The notes under the pieces were generated by a model. The model did not search any database and was not told where the DNA came from. It worked only from the letters and a program-made list of their open reading frames with translations. The position numbers and the translations under genes were made by a program. 64,000 nucleotides of DNA from Takakia lepidozioides (Eukaryota; Streptophyta; Takakiopsida; Takakiales; Takakiaceae): NCBI GenBank assembly GCA_030704615.1, contig CM060734.1:34056042-34120041 (forward strand), given 5' to 3'. Shown piece by piece: positions 44,501 to 54,200 of the stretch. Position 1 is the stretch's first letter, and every line of letters starts with the position of its first letter.

Positions 44501-47500
44501 GGATGAACCGCATGACATGGTGGTTTCAGGTACTTCCCCACGCTTCGTTTGGGGCTTCTACTCTAGTAGGGGGTGGATTCATTGTATTTTTTCAGGAAAG
44601 CGATCTGATGGAGAATCTCCACAGGTGACGACGAATGCGCAAGAGCAGCTGGACACACAAGCACATCAGTTCAAGATGGAGATATCTCCTGCAGCAGAGA
44701 GCCTACGTGACTATGTGACGAGGTACTTTCTGCTCTACAAAACCAACCTATTCTTTCGGGAGATAGCAGATGCTCGCCGGAGCCACGAGTTCACCGACCA
44801 GCCGAACGCGGACAAAGCAGCAATGCGCCTTCTGTACAGGTACATACGCGCTGCCTTTCTTTCAAGTCCTTGCATTTTAGGATGTTAGAGGCCTCATGTG
44901 GTGTTAGGGAAAATGGCGCCGAATTTCCAGTCAGGGCTCCGAAAATGGCTACGTCCCTAGACTGGCTGGCCCTGAACTGGAAATTCGGCGCCATTTTCCA
45001 ATTCGAGGCCCTATTGCCGTTCAGGGACTTGGCCATTTTCGGGCTAAGTCCCTTGACTGGCTGGCCCGGAACTGGAATTTCGGCGCCATTTTCCAGTTCC
45101 AGGCCCTATTGCCGTTCAGGGACTTCGCCATTTTCGGGCTAAGTCCCTAGACTGGCTGGCCCTGAACTGGAAATTCGGCGCCATTTTCCAGTTCCAGGTC
45201 CTATTGCCGTTCAGGGACTTAGCCATTTTCGGGCTAAGTCCCTAGGGTGGCTGGCCCTGAACTGGAAATTCGGCGCCATTTTCCAGTTCCAGGCCCTATT
45301 GCCGTTCAGGGACTTAGCCATTTTCGGGCTAAGTCCCTAGGGTGGCTGGCCCTGAACTGGAAATTCGGCGCCATTTTCCAGTTCCAGGCCCTATTGCCGT
45401 TCAGGGACTTAGCCATTTTCGGGCTAAGTCCCTAGGGTGGCTGGCCCTGAACTGGAAATTCGGTGCCGTTTTCCAGTTCCAGGCCCTATTGCCGTTCAGG
45501 GACTTAGCTATTTTCGGGCTAAGTCCCTAGGGTGGCTGGCCCTAAACTGGAAATTCGGCGCCATTTTTCCAGTTCTAGGCCCTATTGCGGTTCTGGGACT
45601 TGGCCATCTTCGGGCCAAACCGGGAAAAATGGCGCCGAATTTCCAATTCAGGGCTCCCAAGATGGCTAAGTCCCTAGGGTGGCAGTCACCGAAAACCGAA
45701 ATTCGGCGCCATTTTTTCATTTCTAGGCCCACTCACATCCGCCCCAACCTGGGAAAATGGTGCCGAATATGCATTTCAGGGACCTCATTGTGTTTTTCAT
45801 GAATGCAGGTACTGCAAGTTCTCCCTTTTGGAGAAAGGTCATCTGTCTTTCGAGCCACCATTCTTCCTGGCATGGAGGAACCCTGGGGCCGACTCCATGC
45901 ACACTGACGATATTGTGAAGGATCTGGAACATTTGCGTGATTGCCCTTGGTATGTGGACCTTCCGCCCGGCTTGTTCGACCCATCCGAGTTTCAATTGAA
46001 GCTGGATGCTGAATTCCGACGAAACCGGGCTCCGCTGCCTCCGTTGGGTGCAAAAGAGGCAAAAGCGCTTGCGAACTCCAGGAAAGCGGCAGAGCTTGCT
46101 CAGGCAGGAATTCAGGAGAAATTGCATGAAAAGAGTAAAGGCCAAAGGAAAAGGACAAGGAAACAGGTGAGTGCAGTAACACCCAAAAAGAAGAAAACCA
46201 TCGGGGCATCGGAGGAGGCGCAGGAGGGGACCCAAGAGAGTGACTCGGACGACGACTTTGTTCAAGGTCCTGCAACTGCTGTTGCTCCTACCCAGTCACC
46301 GGTCGTCCGGGTTCCCAAGTCAGTTCGGAATGGGACTGGATCTGCCAAGAAGTTGGCATTTGAGGGTGAGCCTACACGGCGGTATTCGGCGGTGACGTTT
46401 ACGCACAGGCCAAAGCTAGAACCTCCAACCATCATCCATGCGTCAATGAGAGCTTCCTTGACGCTCTCGCTGCCAGGGCGAAGAAGGTGGCACACAGCAA
46501 GTCTCTGGCAGAGCAGAAGGGGAAAGCCAAGAAGAGGGCTGGCGGTACAGAGCCTAGAGACACCCCTGGTTTTAAAGCCATGATGGAATTCTTCACGGCT
46601 GTGAGCACGAATTGCAAGAGCACTCGGGGGGGGGGGGTTTGAGGTGGGGGGGTGGGGGGGGGAGAGAGCTTGCGACATGATTCTCGCTCGACATTCCAGA
46701 TGGGGAGCTTTGCGAGGGCCTGGATGGTGTGCCCACCTGGCACGGTTAACTCTGAGGCTACTGGAAAGCCGGTTTGGGCTGGCGGGGATGCTTCTGGGAC
46801 GGTGGATGTGTGGTTGTCCTTGCCACGAGAGGGAAGACCACAGAGAATGCTGTGGCAAGGTGGACCCCAAAGTGTCACCCACTTCCTCCTCAGAAAATTG
46901 GTTCTGCATCGTACACAGGGTTGCCGAACAGAGGGCCAAAAAGTGTAAGTTATCAATCTATTGCATTTCCCTTCATATTGTGGTGTATGTTAAGTAGACC
47001 CTAGAGTTGATCCCTCTTTGGTTGGATGTGCAGACATTGGTGTTGAGGCATATTGTTTTGTGAAGAGAGGGTCTACGTTCAAATTCCCGCAACGAGGTCG
47101 TCTTGTTGATGCCGTTGTGGACCCTGTACCTACGATGTCCTCTAACAACTATGTGCCCCACTCCAGATTCGAAGGACACAAAGACAGGCAAACCATGGCG
47201 GTACACGCTGGACCCCCGAGCCCTGCTTTCATCCGAAACCCTCATATGGAATGCTCGGATGTCCAAGGGCGGATTCTGGACCTCACATGCTGGCACGGGT
47301 AAGCCTTCAACGTGATCAGTTTGTCCCCTGGCCCGATTGCAATTGCATGCCGCAAGCTATTAAACCGCCCACTTTGTTCCTCAGGTGCTTCAATGTGGGC
47401 AGGGAACGTTGTCCGACAGGCATGTGTTCGCCTTCGAGCCAGATACTGCCCTCCACACTCGGAACTTTGCAGCGGCTGAACGTCTGCCGAAAGAGGAAGA

Positions 47501-48170
47501 GGCATCCTCGGAGGATGAGGAAAAATCCGAGAAGGAGCAGGGGGAGGAGTTGGGATCGAGCCGAGGAGCCCCCGGTTTACGAGTGAGTGGTGGCATTGTA
47601 AGTTGCCTCCAGATTTTGTGAGACACCTCCCTCCGCTCTCTTATTTCATTGAAAACCCTTTCTGGTTGTGCTGGTATTGATATTCTTGAAGTGGATTTGT
47701 TCTTACTGTAGGATGCCAAGTACTGCCGGAGGGACGTCTACACCGGAGTTCATGGGCAGGAGGAACGTGTCTTTTTTTGCCAGGGGGATTTCATGCCTAG
47801 TCCAAAAAGGGAGTACATCCTTCCTACTTATGCTGCCCGGCTTGCTTCGATGTCCATTAGGAGGTGTTCCGAACCTAGTCGTGTACAGCAGATTTTAGAC
47901 GAGGCAAGCCTCAAGAAAATGAAGATGAGGGAGAAGGCAACAGCTATTAGAGCCCGTCGGGCTCGTAGATTTGTCTTGGATTCTGCTGAGGAAAGTGGGG
48001 GAGAAGACGCAGAAGATTCCCAGGAGGTGAGGTGGACAGTCCCCCAAGGAGAGGACGGGATTTTTGAGAGGCATAGTGGAATTGATGCATCACAGAGCTC
48101 AGAGGATGAGGGGGATGAGGGGGATGATGAAGAAGGTGGGGCAAGTTCCTCGGAGGGTGTAGGAGAGTAG
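41533..48170 (+). CDS. MULE second gene: DGNHR (ParB/sulfiredoxin-like) protein, multi-exon
   Basis: Supported exons are 41533-41769 (GC donor CAG|GCAAGC), 42141-43579, 43698-43887, 44050-44319, an exon ending 44529, 44625-44839, 45809 to about 46364, several unclear ones, 47385-47582 and 47712-48170. Phases match at most joints. The N-terminal part is charged and disordered with a basic run (AHAKKKKKAKH, a possible nuclear signal). A globular domain in exon 2 has LRIPLCRLVSLQVVRPALPG and MFYVWDGNHRLLAWM; DGNHR.LA is the signature shape of ParB N-domains and sulfiredoxin. Then comes an all-helical part (LAHARRFYMESEEKNP, WSFPKPDKLSDPTFDMWMNR), and the C-terminus is acidic (SEDEGDEGDDEEGG). 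Its function is unknown. Its place opposite the transposase recalls the helper gene mudrB of maize MuDR, but I see no sequence link. The joint into the exon ending 44529 lacks a clean acceptor. Confidence 0.6.
44905..45775. repeat. Tandem array 4, 95 bp unit, inside an intron
   Basis: About seven 95 bp units (CTGGCCCTGAACTGGAAATT, CGGCGCCATTTTCCAGTTCC, AGGCCCTATTGCCGTTCAGG, GACTTAGCCATTTTCGGGCT and so on). Each has two inverted pairs: GGAAATTCGGCGCC/ATTTTCC and CTAAGTCCCTAG/GGGACTTAGCC. It fills most of the intron 44840-45808 of the second MULE gene, whose exon phases on either side fit. Confidence 0.88.
46624..46665 (+). repeat. G-run tract
   Basis: Three runs of 7 to 10 Gs separated by TTTGAGGT and T within 40 bases, inside the second MULE gene. 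It can form an intramolecular G-quadruplex if the runs fold on themselves, and it is also a likely site of base-call error. Confidence 0.7.
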
Positions 48171-48233
48171 TGCCCATTCCGGCTATGACAGTTAGAACAC
48201 ACTTGTATAGACGTGGCTTGCCACAAAATTTGC

Positions 48234-48239
48234 AATAAA
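48234..48239 (+). terminator. Poly-A signal of the second MULE gene
   Basis: AATAAA 64 bases after the stop codon at 48168-48170, before the right TIR. It supports 48170 as the true gene end. Confidence 0.55.
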
Positions 48240-48331
48240 ATGTTGCATTTCAAGTCCACTGGTGCCACATTCCAACTTCACATGACCCTATTTCCGTGCC
48301 TCCTAACCCTATTTCCGTGGACTCACAATGG

Positions 48332-48390
48332 TCTGCTCATGTTTTTTTTTTTTCCGCTCATGCTCATGCCGCTCATGAAATAGCAGCCCC
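48332..48390 (-). repeat. Right terminal inverted repeat of the MULE
   Basis: Plus strand reads GCTCATG, a T-run, then CCGCTCATGCTCATGCCGCT and CATGAAATAGC before the end at 48390. It contains the 14-base core of the left end plus CATGAGCGG/CATGAGC units. Confidence 0.82.
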
Positions 48391-48400
48391 CCTTCCAAAG
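48391..48400. repeat. Right target site duplication of the MULE
   Basis: CCTTCCAAAG, one mismatch from the left copy. Gypsy ORF3 continues directly after it (AAATAGGCTCTGG against CAATAGGCTCTGG in copy C). Confidence 0.8.
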
Positions 48401-48968
48401 AAATAGGCTCTGGTGCAACAACATGTACTAACTGAGGGACCTCTAAGACAACCGAGTCAATTGGCTATGATGGATGTGGTACCGAAGTGACTTCTTCTTC
48501 CCTCTCCAAAGGTCGTGCTTCCAGTAATAACAGCCCTCTGTGCTGCTCTTCCCCATCTTGCACAGGAGCTATGGAAACATCATCATTTCGCGGTTTCCTT
48601 GAAGCTAGTGGATCTGCCACTATAGTCGTGTCCCTCTTTTGTCTCTTGGACTGATGCCACCCCCTTAATCCACCTTCACCATGTGAAGAGCCCTGCTCCT
48701 CAATTGCAATAGTTGCTGCCTCAAACACTCACATCTTCTTACATTCTCACGCATCAAGTATGCAAGAATCAAGAATAATTTGCGCAATCACTGGACCAGA
48801 CACAATGATTGGAGACTTAGGAGCAGTGCCTTGTAACCGCTTCATCTCTTCCACCAAACCATTGTACATTAAGTCCGCCCAAACCACATCTACCCCCCTC
48901 AAGGCTTTCAGTATCTCCTCCGTGAATGTTCTGCTAAGGTATTGTTGGTTCTGTTTCATGGCAAACAG
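48401..48968 (-). pseudogene. ORF3 fragment (copy F, right part), minus orientation
   Basis: Minus-strand ORF3 from MKQNQQYLSRTFTEEILKAL (48959) through VVWADLMYNGLVEEMKRLQG and GLLLLEARPLEREEEVTSVP to the MULE end. It is the upstream half of the fragment at 34073-34833. It begins abruptly at 48,968, and unrelated DNA follows. Confidence 0.82.
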
Positions 48969-49149
48969 GTCTAATGGTACAGAGTAGGATGATATGCAAA
49001 ATCATGTGTAGATTTGCCTTGTAGTGTGGTCAAGGTTTCTTCCAGGCTTTTCCATGTGTCTCCCACAATCTGCACGGGCCGCTTCTGAGGTGATTCTTTC
49101 TATATTGAGTGAGAGGGATTGCAATAAGCCTTGGGTGAGCTAGTACAAG

Positions 49150-49264
49150 ACACATTTAATAGCACAACACGACACACTGCTGCAACAACAGACTGAGACC
49201 TACACCAAGCTCTACAGCTTCCACCATCTCATCAATGGCTTCGCTGTGAACACGACTGCTAACT
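49150..49264 (+). pseudogene. Subtilase propeptide remnant
   Basis: One frame reads THLIAQHDTLLQQQTETYTK and LYSFHHLINGFAVNTTAN before a TAG. HD.LL, then Y.KLYS(F/Y)HHLINGFAV, is the core of the I9 inhibitor propeptide of plant subtilisin-like proteases (closest in wording to the SBT2 group). No catalytic domain follows; about 38 codons survive. Probably a stranded exon fragment. Confidence 0.6.
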
Positions 49265-49417
49265 AGGTACTTCAACATTAGTCTCTACAACCATGCTTAC
49301 CCCAAATGGCCACTCTCTCGTGGTCCAGATTGTTAGTACGAATATGACAATGCTTTGGACTGGGCACCCTGAAATTGATGGTTGGCTGCCACTGGAAATT
49401 CATGAAAAATAGGAGGC

Positions 49418-49560
49418 AGAAAAACTGCTGAGAGGAATGGGGACAGAGATAATGGGTTTAGAGTTTACCTGGATACACTTGTGCCTACCTGCCCACCCCA
49501 AACATAGAGCTGCAGACAGGTAATTGGGATGCCCATTATCATTCCTCTCAGCAGTTTCCT
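49418..49560. repeat. Short inverted repeat
   Basis: ACTGCTGAGAGGAATG near 49,430 and CATTCCTCTCAGCAGT-like sequence near 49,550, with flanking ATAATGGG/CCCATTAT, form arms of about 25-30 bases around an 80-90 base loop. It could be a MITE relic or chance; nothing else is recognised between 49,265 and 50,270. Confidence 0.4.
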
Positions 49561-50275
49561 CACCACTTGTGCACTCTGCAACAACACGGAAATTTGAAAG
49601 TGAAGAATATTTCTTTTCTGATTGTTCTTTCTACCATGATGTCTGTGGGAGAATCTATTGTCTATTCCAAGATACTCAATCTCTCACAGATATCTTCCAT
49701 TACGGATCAAATGCTGACACACGGCTCGTGGGGACACATAGCTACCTCTAGCCCTAAACCTCTCTTATCTGTTTTGGGGATGTCAGGGAAGTGCTGAGCA
49801 TTTATGTTGGTTATGTGGCTGGGCATTTTTATTATGATTGGAAGGTATGCATTGCCTCCTTTTGGCTACTACATTTGGCTTTGGCAAATTGTTCATAGGT
49901 GAAAGCTCTGCACGGTACGTGTTGTTTCTGTGTTTTGGGTGTTGTATCATGTTGTGCCCATGTCTTGAGGGTGTCAGGGAGGCATGTAGCTACCTGTAGA
50001 TTAATGTAAAGGTTAAAGACATGGAACAGTCGCCTAGTCTTGTCAGTTTAGGTAAGGTAAGATGGCAGTTGTGGGTGCAACCAAATTCAACTCTTAGATT
50101 TATCCCAGGTCAAATGGTATTACTTTCAGACTTTGGGGCAGGTCACTTACCTTCCTGTCAAGGAATGAGCCAATGTCTGTCTGCATGCATGTCTGATGTC
50201 TAGTAGGGGTTGGTGGTTTGTGTTTATGTGGTGTAGTGATGCATATACAAACCAAGTCTGTAGAGGTTGAACAAT

Positions 50276-51092
50276 TTCGAACCAGGCATGGAGGAAGATG
50301 TATTTCAAACTCCTCCAAACAGTCCTATTAACCTACTGGCGGAGGATGCTGAGGCTGGTCTGATAAGAGAGAGTCCAACTAGGACTATATTCTTGGATCC
50401 AAACTCCATTTGTAGGGCCATTGATTCAGAAACAAACACTCTTGCTGTGAACAATTTCACTTGGAGAACTCGAGGAGAGCCCAGTGTAAGCCAACATTAC
50501 GTAAGTGTTGATCAGACATCATTCACACCAGAAGCATCTACAAGCCGCCGCACAAGTAATGATATCATTCATGATCATCCTGCAACTATCGCTCCTGAAG
50601 GACCCCACCTAATCTGGAGTTTGAATCCAAGATTTGGAATTGTTGGAGAACCTTTGTCTAGGTCAGAATTCTTGAGCTTCTTGTGGGTTTTGCTCCCATT
50701 CACATTCACATGAATCGCTACTGTGGGGGCACCATTAGAGACCATGGATGAAGATACCGAAGGTCTGTTGCCCTTGATTTCCAAGTATTTGAAAACGATG
50801 TGTGGGTGAGGCCTGGCGGACATAGCATATGGAGTCCATAGTTTCAGTGGAGATTAGAATATGGTTCAGATCTAGGTGTTTTAGATTACGACATACTCCT
50901 CACCAAGAGAGCAGAGATATTTTATACTGTTGTAAGTATTTGGGAAACTATGGTGGGTGCCGGGTGGGAAGAGAGGGCCACTGCTCTGTACGTTCCAGCG
51001 ACATTTGAGTTGGTTGATTTGGAGTTCCCAGACACAGAGACCTGTCCTGGATTTGCACGCCAACATCTTGAATTGTGGACTTGGGGTGATTG
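50276..51092 (+). pseudogene. Degenerate ORF of unknown family
   Basis: From MEEDVFQTPPNSPINLLAED (50,288) the frame is acidic and Ser/Pro-rich. After a frame change near 50,660 a second frame reads LLVGFAPIHIHMNRYCGGT, DFQVFENDVWVRPGGHSIW, then QWRLEYGSDLGVLDYDILLT and WEERATALYVPATFELVDLE to TAG at about 51,092. It is interrupted by TGA near 50,750 and TAG near 50,841. The composition and length of the second frame argue for former coding. It precedes the next gene by about 170 bases and may once have been its 5' part. I do not recognise the family. Confidence 0.4.
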
Positions 51093-51260
51093 GTAGGCGA
51101 GGTAAATTCATAAGTACGTTTCAGTTCCATATTGTTGCATCTCTTGCTTTGATATTGATTGATCTGCTTTCATTGAGCTTAGACTGGCTTTTGCATTCAA
51201 TGCATTTCTGGTTGAGACTATTTTCTGAACTGTATGGCAGGTAATTTTTGAGACATCAAC

Positions 51261-54200
51261 ATGGAAGAAGATTGTGAACCTGTGGACTACAACATTCAAG
51301 ATCTAAAGTTCTTCATGGAGAAGAGGGGTTTAAGTGGAAAGGGTCACAATCCTTGTAAGCGTTTGGGTGCTTTGGTTCGTATTACTGATGAGGTAATTTC
51401 CCAAACTTTTGAGAGGAAGAGACCTAATGGATGGAAGTACAATGGGGAGCCCACTGAAATTGAGCACCAGAAGAGGGTTGAGGAGTTGTACTTTAAACTC
51501 TATAGCAAACTGCCTATCACCAATTCCGAAATTGGTGTGTCTCTTGCGAGGGGTTATGTTGCAGAGCAGCAAGGCCTCCCAATTGATTGGGCATCGTTTG
51601 GCGTTGGGATAGCAAAGGAGTTACATCGAAGGCAGGTTCAAGCTCCAATCAAGTACACATCTACACTGAAATGTGTGAGTGTTAAGTCTGAATCCCTCAA
51701 GGTAGGGGCAACTGTGCATGATCCATGGGCCACCACATCCCATTCTTTTACTGTTGATGAAATTGAGCAAGTGGATGAGCTGGTAGTTCTGAAGAACGAG
51801 GAGGTGATCATGATGCGTGCGAGGCTTGCAAGCCTTGAAGCACAAAAGACCCAACAAGGTAGTAAGGTGTCTAGTCTCTTGGCAACAATGGAGGACAGAC
51901 AGGCAGCAGCTTGTGAAGCAATGCAGGCTCTAGAGGGAGGGGAATGAGCCTTGGAAAAGGAAAGGGCTGTTGCCAAAGAGCTGGATAACAAGTGTGCAAA
52001 GCTTGGGAATGACAAGAGTGGATTGATTGCTGAAGAGGATGTGGCTAGAGGCACTCTAACATGGACTGCTGCAATGGATGATTATGATGCTTGTATGGAA
52101 CGGGTGCATTCTTTGGAAAGGGAGAACGACTACCACAAGCAATTTGCAAACAGTCAGATGACTCGAGCTACAAGTGGAGAGCAAGCCTATGAGGTGATGT
52201 TGAAGCAGTACGAGCAAACATGTAGCGCCATTTCTACTCTCAAGGATCAGATTGTGACGGTGGGAAGGCAAGCGGATGGCCTGGCGGATCAGGTTTCAAA
52301 AATGAGGATTGGTAAAGGGTTAACAATTGTGCCTCTACCTGTTCTAAACCCTTCAGCTCCTTCAGCAAATTTGCACAATTTTCTGATAGTGAAGGCCTGT
52401 CCAGTGTGCCATGAATGGTTTCATTGCAACAACATGGTAGTTGCATCGTGTTTGCACACCTACCATGCTTATTGCCTTGCCCAACATTGCTTGAGCTCTA
52501 TTTGTTGTGCAATGCCGCAATGTGCCCAAAAATTCCACCCTGACTGGTGGTTCAGCATGGGCTATGGGGCTAGCAACGCTGACATGCGTGAGTATGCCAT
52601 TAACTTGGGGCTGGACTTACAACGCAAACAACGCATTGCAGCAAAGAGGGATGCTTTCACAGATGATGTGAAAGGTATTCACTCCTTCGAGCACTTTCTA
52701 CTTTGCTACTTTTTATTTTTTACTTTGCTAGTACTTTCCTTAATGAAAGAATGGGCAAGGGTGTAAGGGGTTCAGGAGGTTTTGAGGGGTTGCTTCAGGG
52801 ATTCCATCCTGTGCATCACTGGTTAAAGATTGGACCTGGATTATCCAGGGGTACTCCTTAATCAAAGAATGAGTCAGGATGTAAGGGGTTTGCTTAGTGA
52901 TTCCATTCTTGTGTGTCAGTGATTCAGTATTTGGTAAGGGGTTGCTTAGTGAATCCATTCCTATGTATGAGTGGTTCAAGATTTGGTCAGGGGTTACCTA
53001 GTGAATCCATTCCTGAGCGGAGTGGTTCAGGATGTAGTAAGGGGTTGCTTAGTGAACCCACTCCTGTGCATCGGTGGTCAATATTGTAAAGGGTTCCTTT
53101 AGGACTATATTCCTGAGACTTAGTGGTTTAGGACTTTGTAAGGGGCAGCTTAGACTAGGCTACTATGTGAATGGGATTTAGGGATTTGGTAGGAGAAAAC
53201 TCCTCATGAATTGTTCTTTGTATGGCTGTAGGTGATCAGTCCATGTCAGTGACCGATGTCACCGACTTAGGATTTTCCAGCTCAAGAGCTATGGTGGGAC
53301 TCTTTCCGACCTCTGTTGCAACATCCAACCTCGTTGTCAGTCCACATGATAGTAGCATGACACCTAGACTTTCTCGCAGTCCAACCCCAACAGGCCTACC
53401 TATTTCAGTTGACAAGCCTTCTGAGCATGCAAACCAAAAAGCAACTAATTGTGCTGTGAATGTCCTTGACGTGTCACCAAGTTCTACAGATTCTGGAAAG
53501 TTGCTTGCAGGGGATCTTAAGGTATCTCCAAATCCTCTGAATGACCCGCTGACAATGTTTCAGCAGCAAACAACACCCTTGAATGGGGAGGACCAGGCAT
53601 GGTGCCCAACGAAGCCACTCAATCCAATAGAATTGAAGTTTGTTCCATCCTCGGCAGAGCCAATAGAGGTCATGTCTCTTTCAGAGAGCCCTGTGTCAGA
53701 AGCTGATCACGATCTTCAAGTGTCTTCAAATCCTAAGAAGAGAAGCCAGGTCGTGTGTCTTTCAGAGAGCCCTGTGTCAGAAGCTCCATCAACGGAAAAA
53801 GAGGTATAACTTGCTTGTTCTATTCATAGATTATATGTAATCTATGAATTTGTAGTTTCAGTTGTATTCTCCAAGGGTAGTATCATATTGAATGGACTCC
53901 CTCACTACTTGTTCTGTTTTTTAGCAGCCTGAGAATGCAGTGAAGGAACCAATGTCAATGCTCAAAGCCCAGAAGGGGGTCGATCATGACATGGAGGTGT
54001 TGCTTGTTTTGGAGAGACCCAAGCCAGAAGTTCCATCACAGAAAGCAACAATGTGTGGGAGTGGGCCTAGTTCCCGGGCCAACAAAGTTGCACTAGTCTT
54101 ACAGGTACGTAGAAAATTAGTCAGAAAGCCCACAATTCAATTTTACTATTGTGTGTTGTATGATGCTACCCAGTGCTTCCATGAGATCTGAATGTGGGCA

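Larger units (their letters stand above)
34834..48390. mobile_element. 13.6 kb Mutator-like (MULE) transposon
   Basis: Both ends carry GCTATTTCATGAGC in inverted orientation plus CATGAGCGG sub-repeats. The flanks are CCTTCCAGAG (34824-34833) and CCTTCCAAAG (48391-48400), a 10 bp duplication with one mismatch. Uninterrupted gypsy copy C has one such site in this ORF3 position, and joining the two flanks rebuilds a normal ORF3 sequence. So the insertion boundaries are supported independently. Inside are a MULE-type transposase with SWIM finger (minus, 35673-39264), a second multi-exon gene (plus, 41533-48170) and four palindrome-bearing tandem arrays. Long TSD (8-11 bp), a SWIM finger and a two-gene layout are known Mutator traits. 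The size is large for the class. Confidence 0.88.

Noticed and set aside
35080-45775. Arrays of palindromic repeats resembling a CRISPR array
   Set aside because: Units are contiguous tandem repeats with near-identical spacers, the genome is a plant, and there are no cas genes. Not CRISPR.
45723-46275. Two overlapping 180-codon minus-strand ORFs
   Set aside because: Antisense to exon 45809 onward of the second MULE gene, with no recognisable motif.
46262-46939. 225-codon minus-strand ORF opposite the second MULE gene
   Set aside because: No motif, proline/serine-rich and antisense to exons with better context; it crosses the G-run tract. Treated as a shadow.
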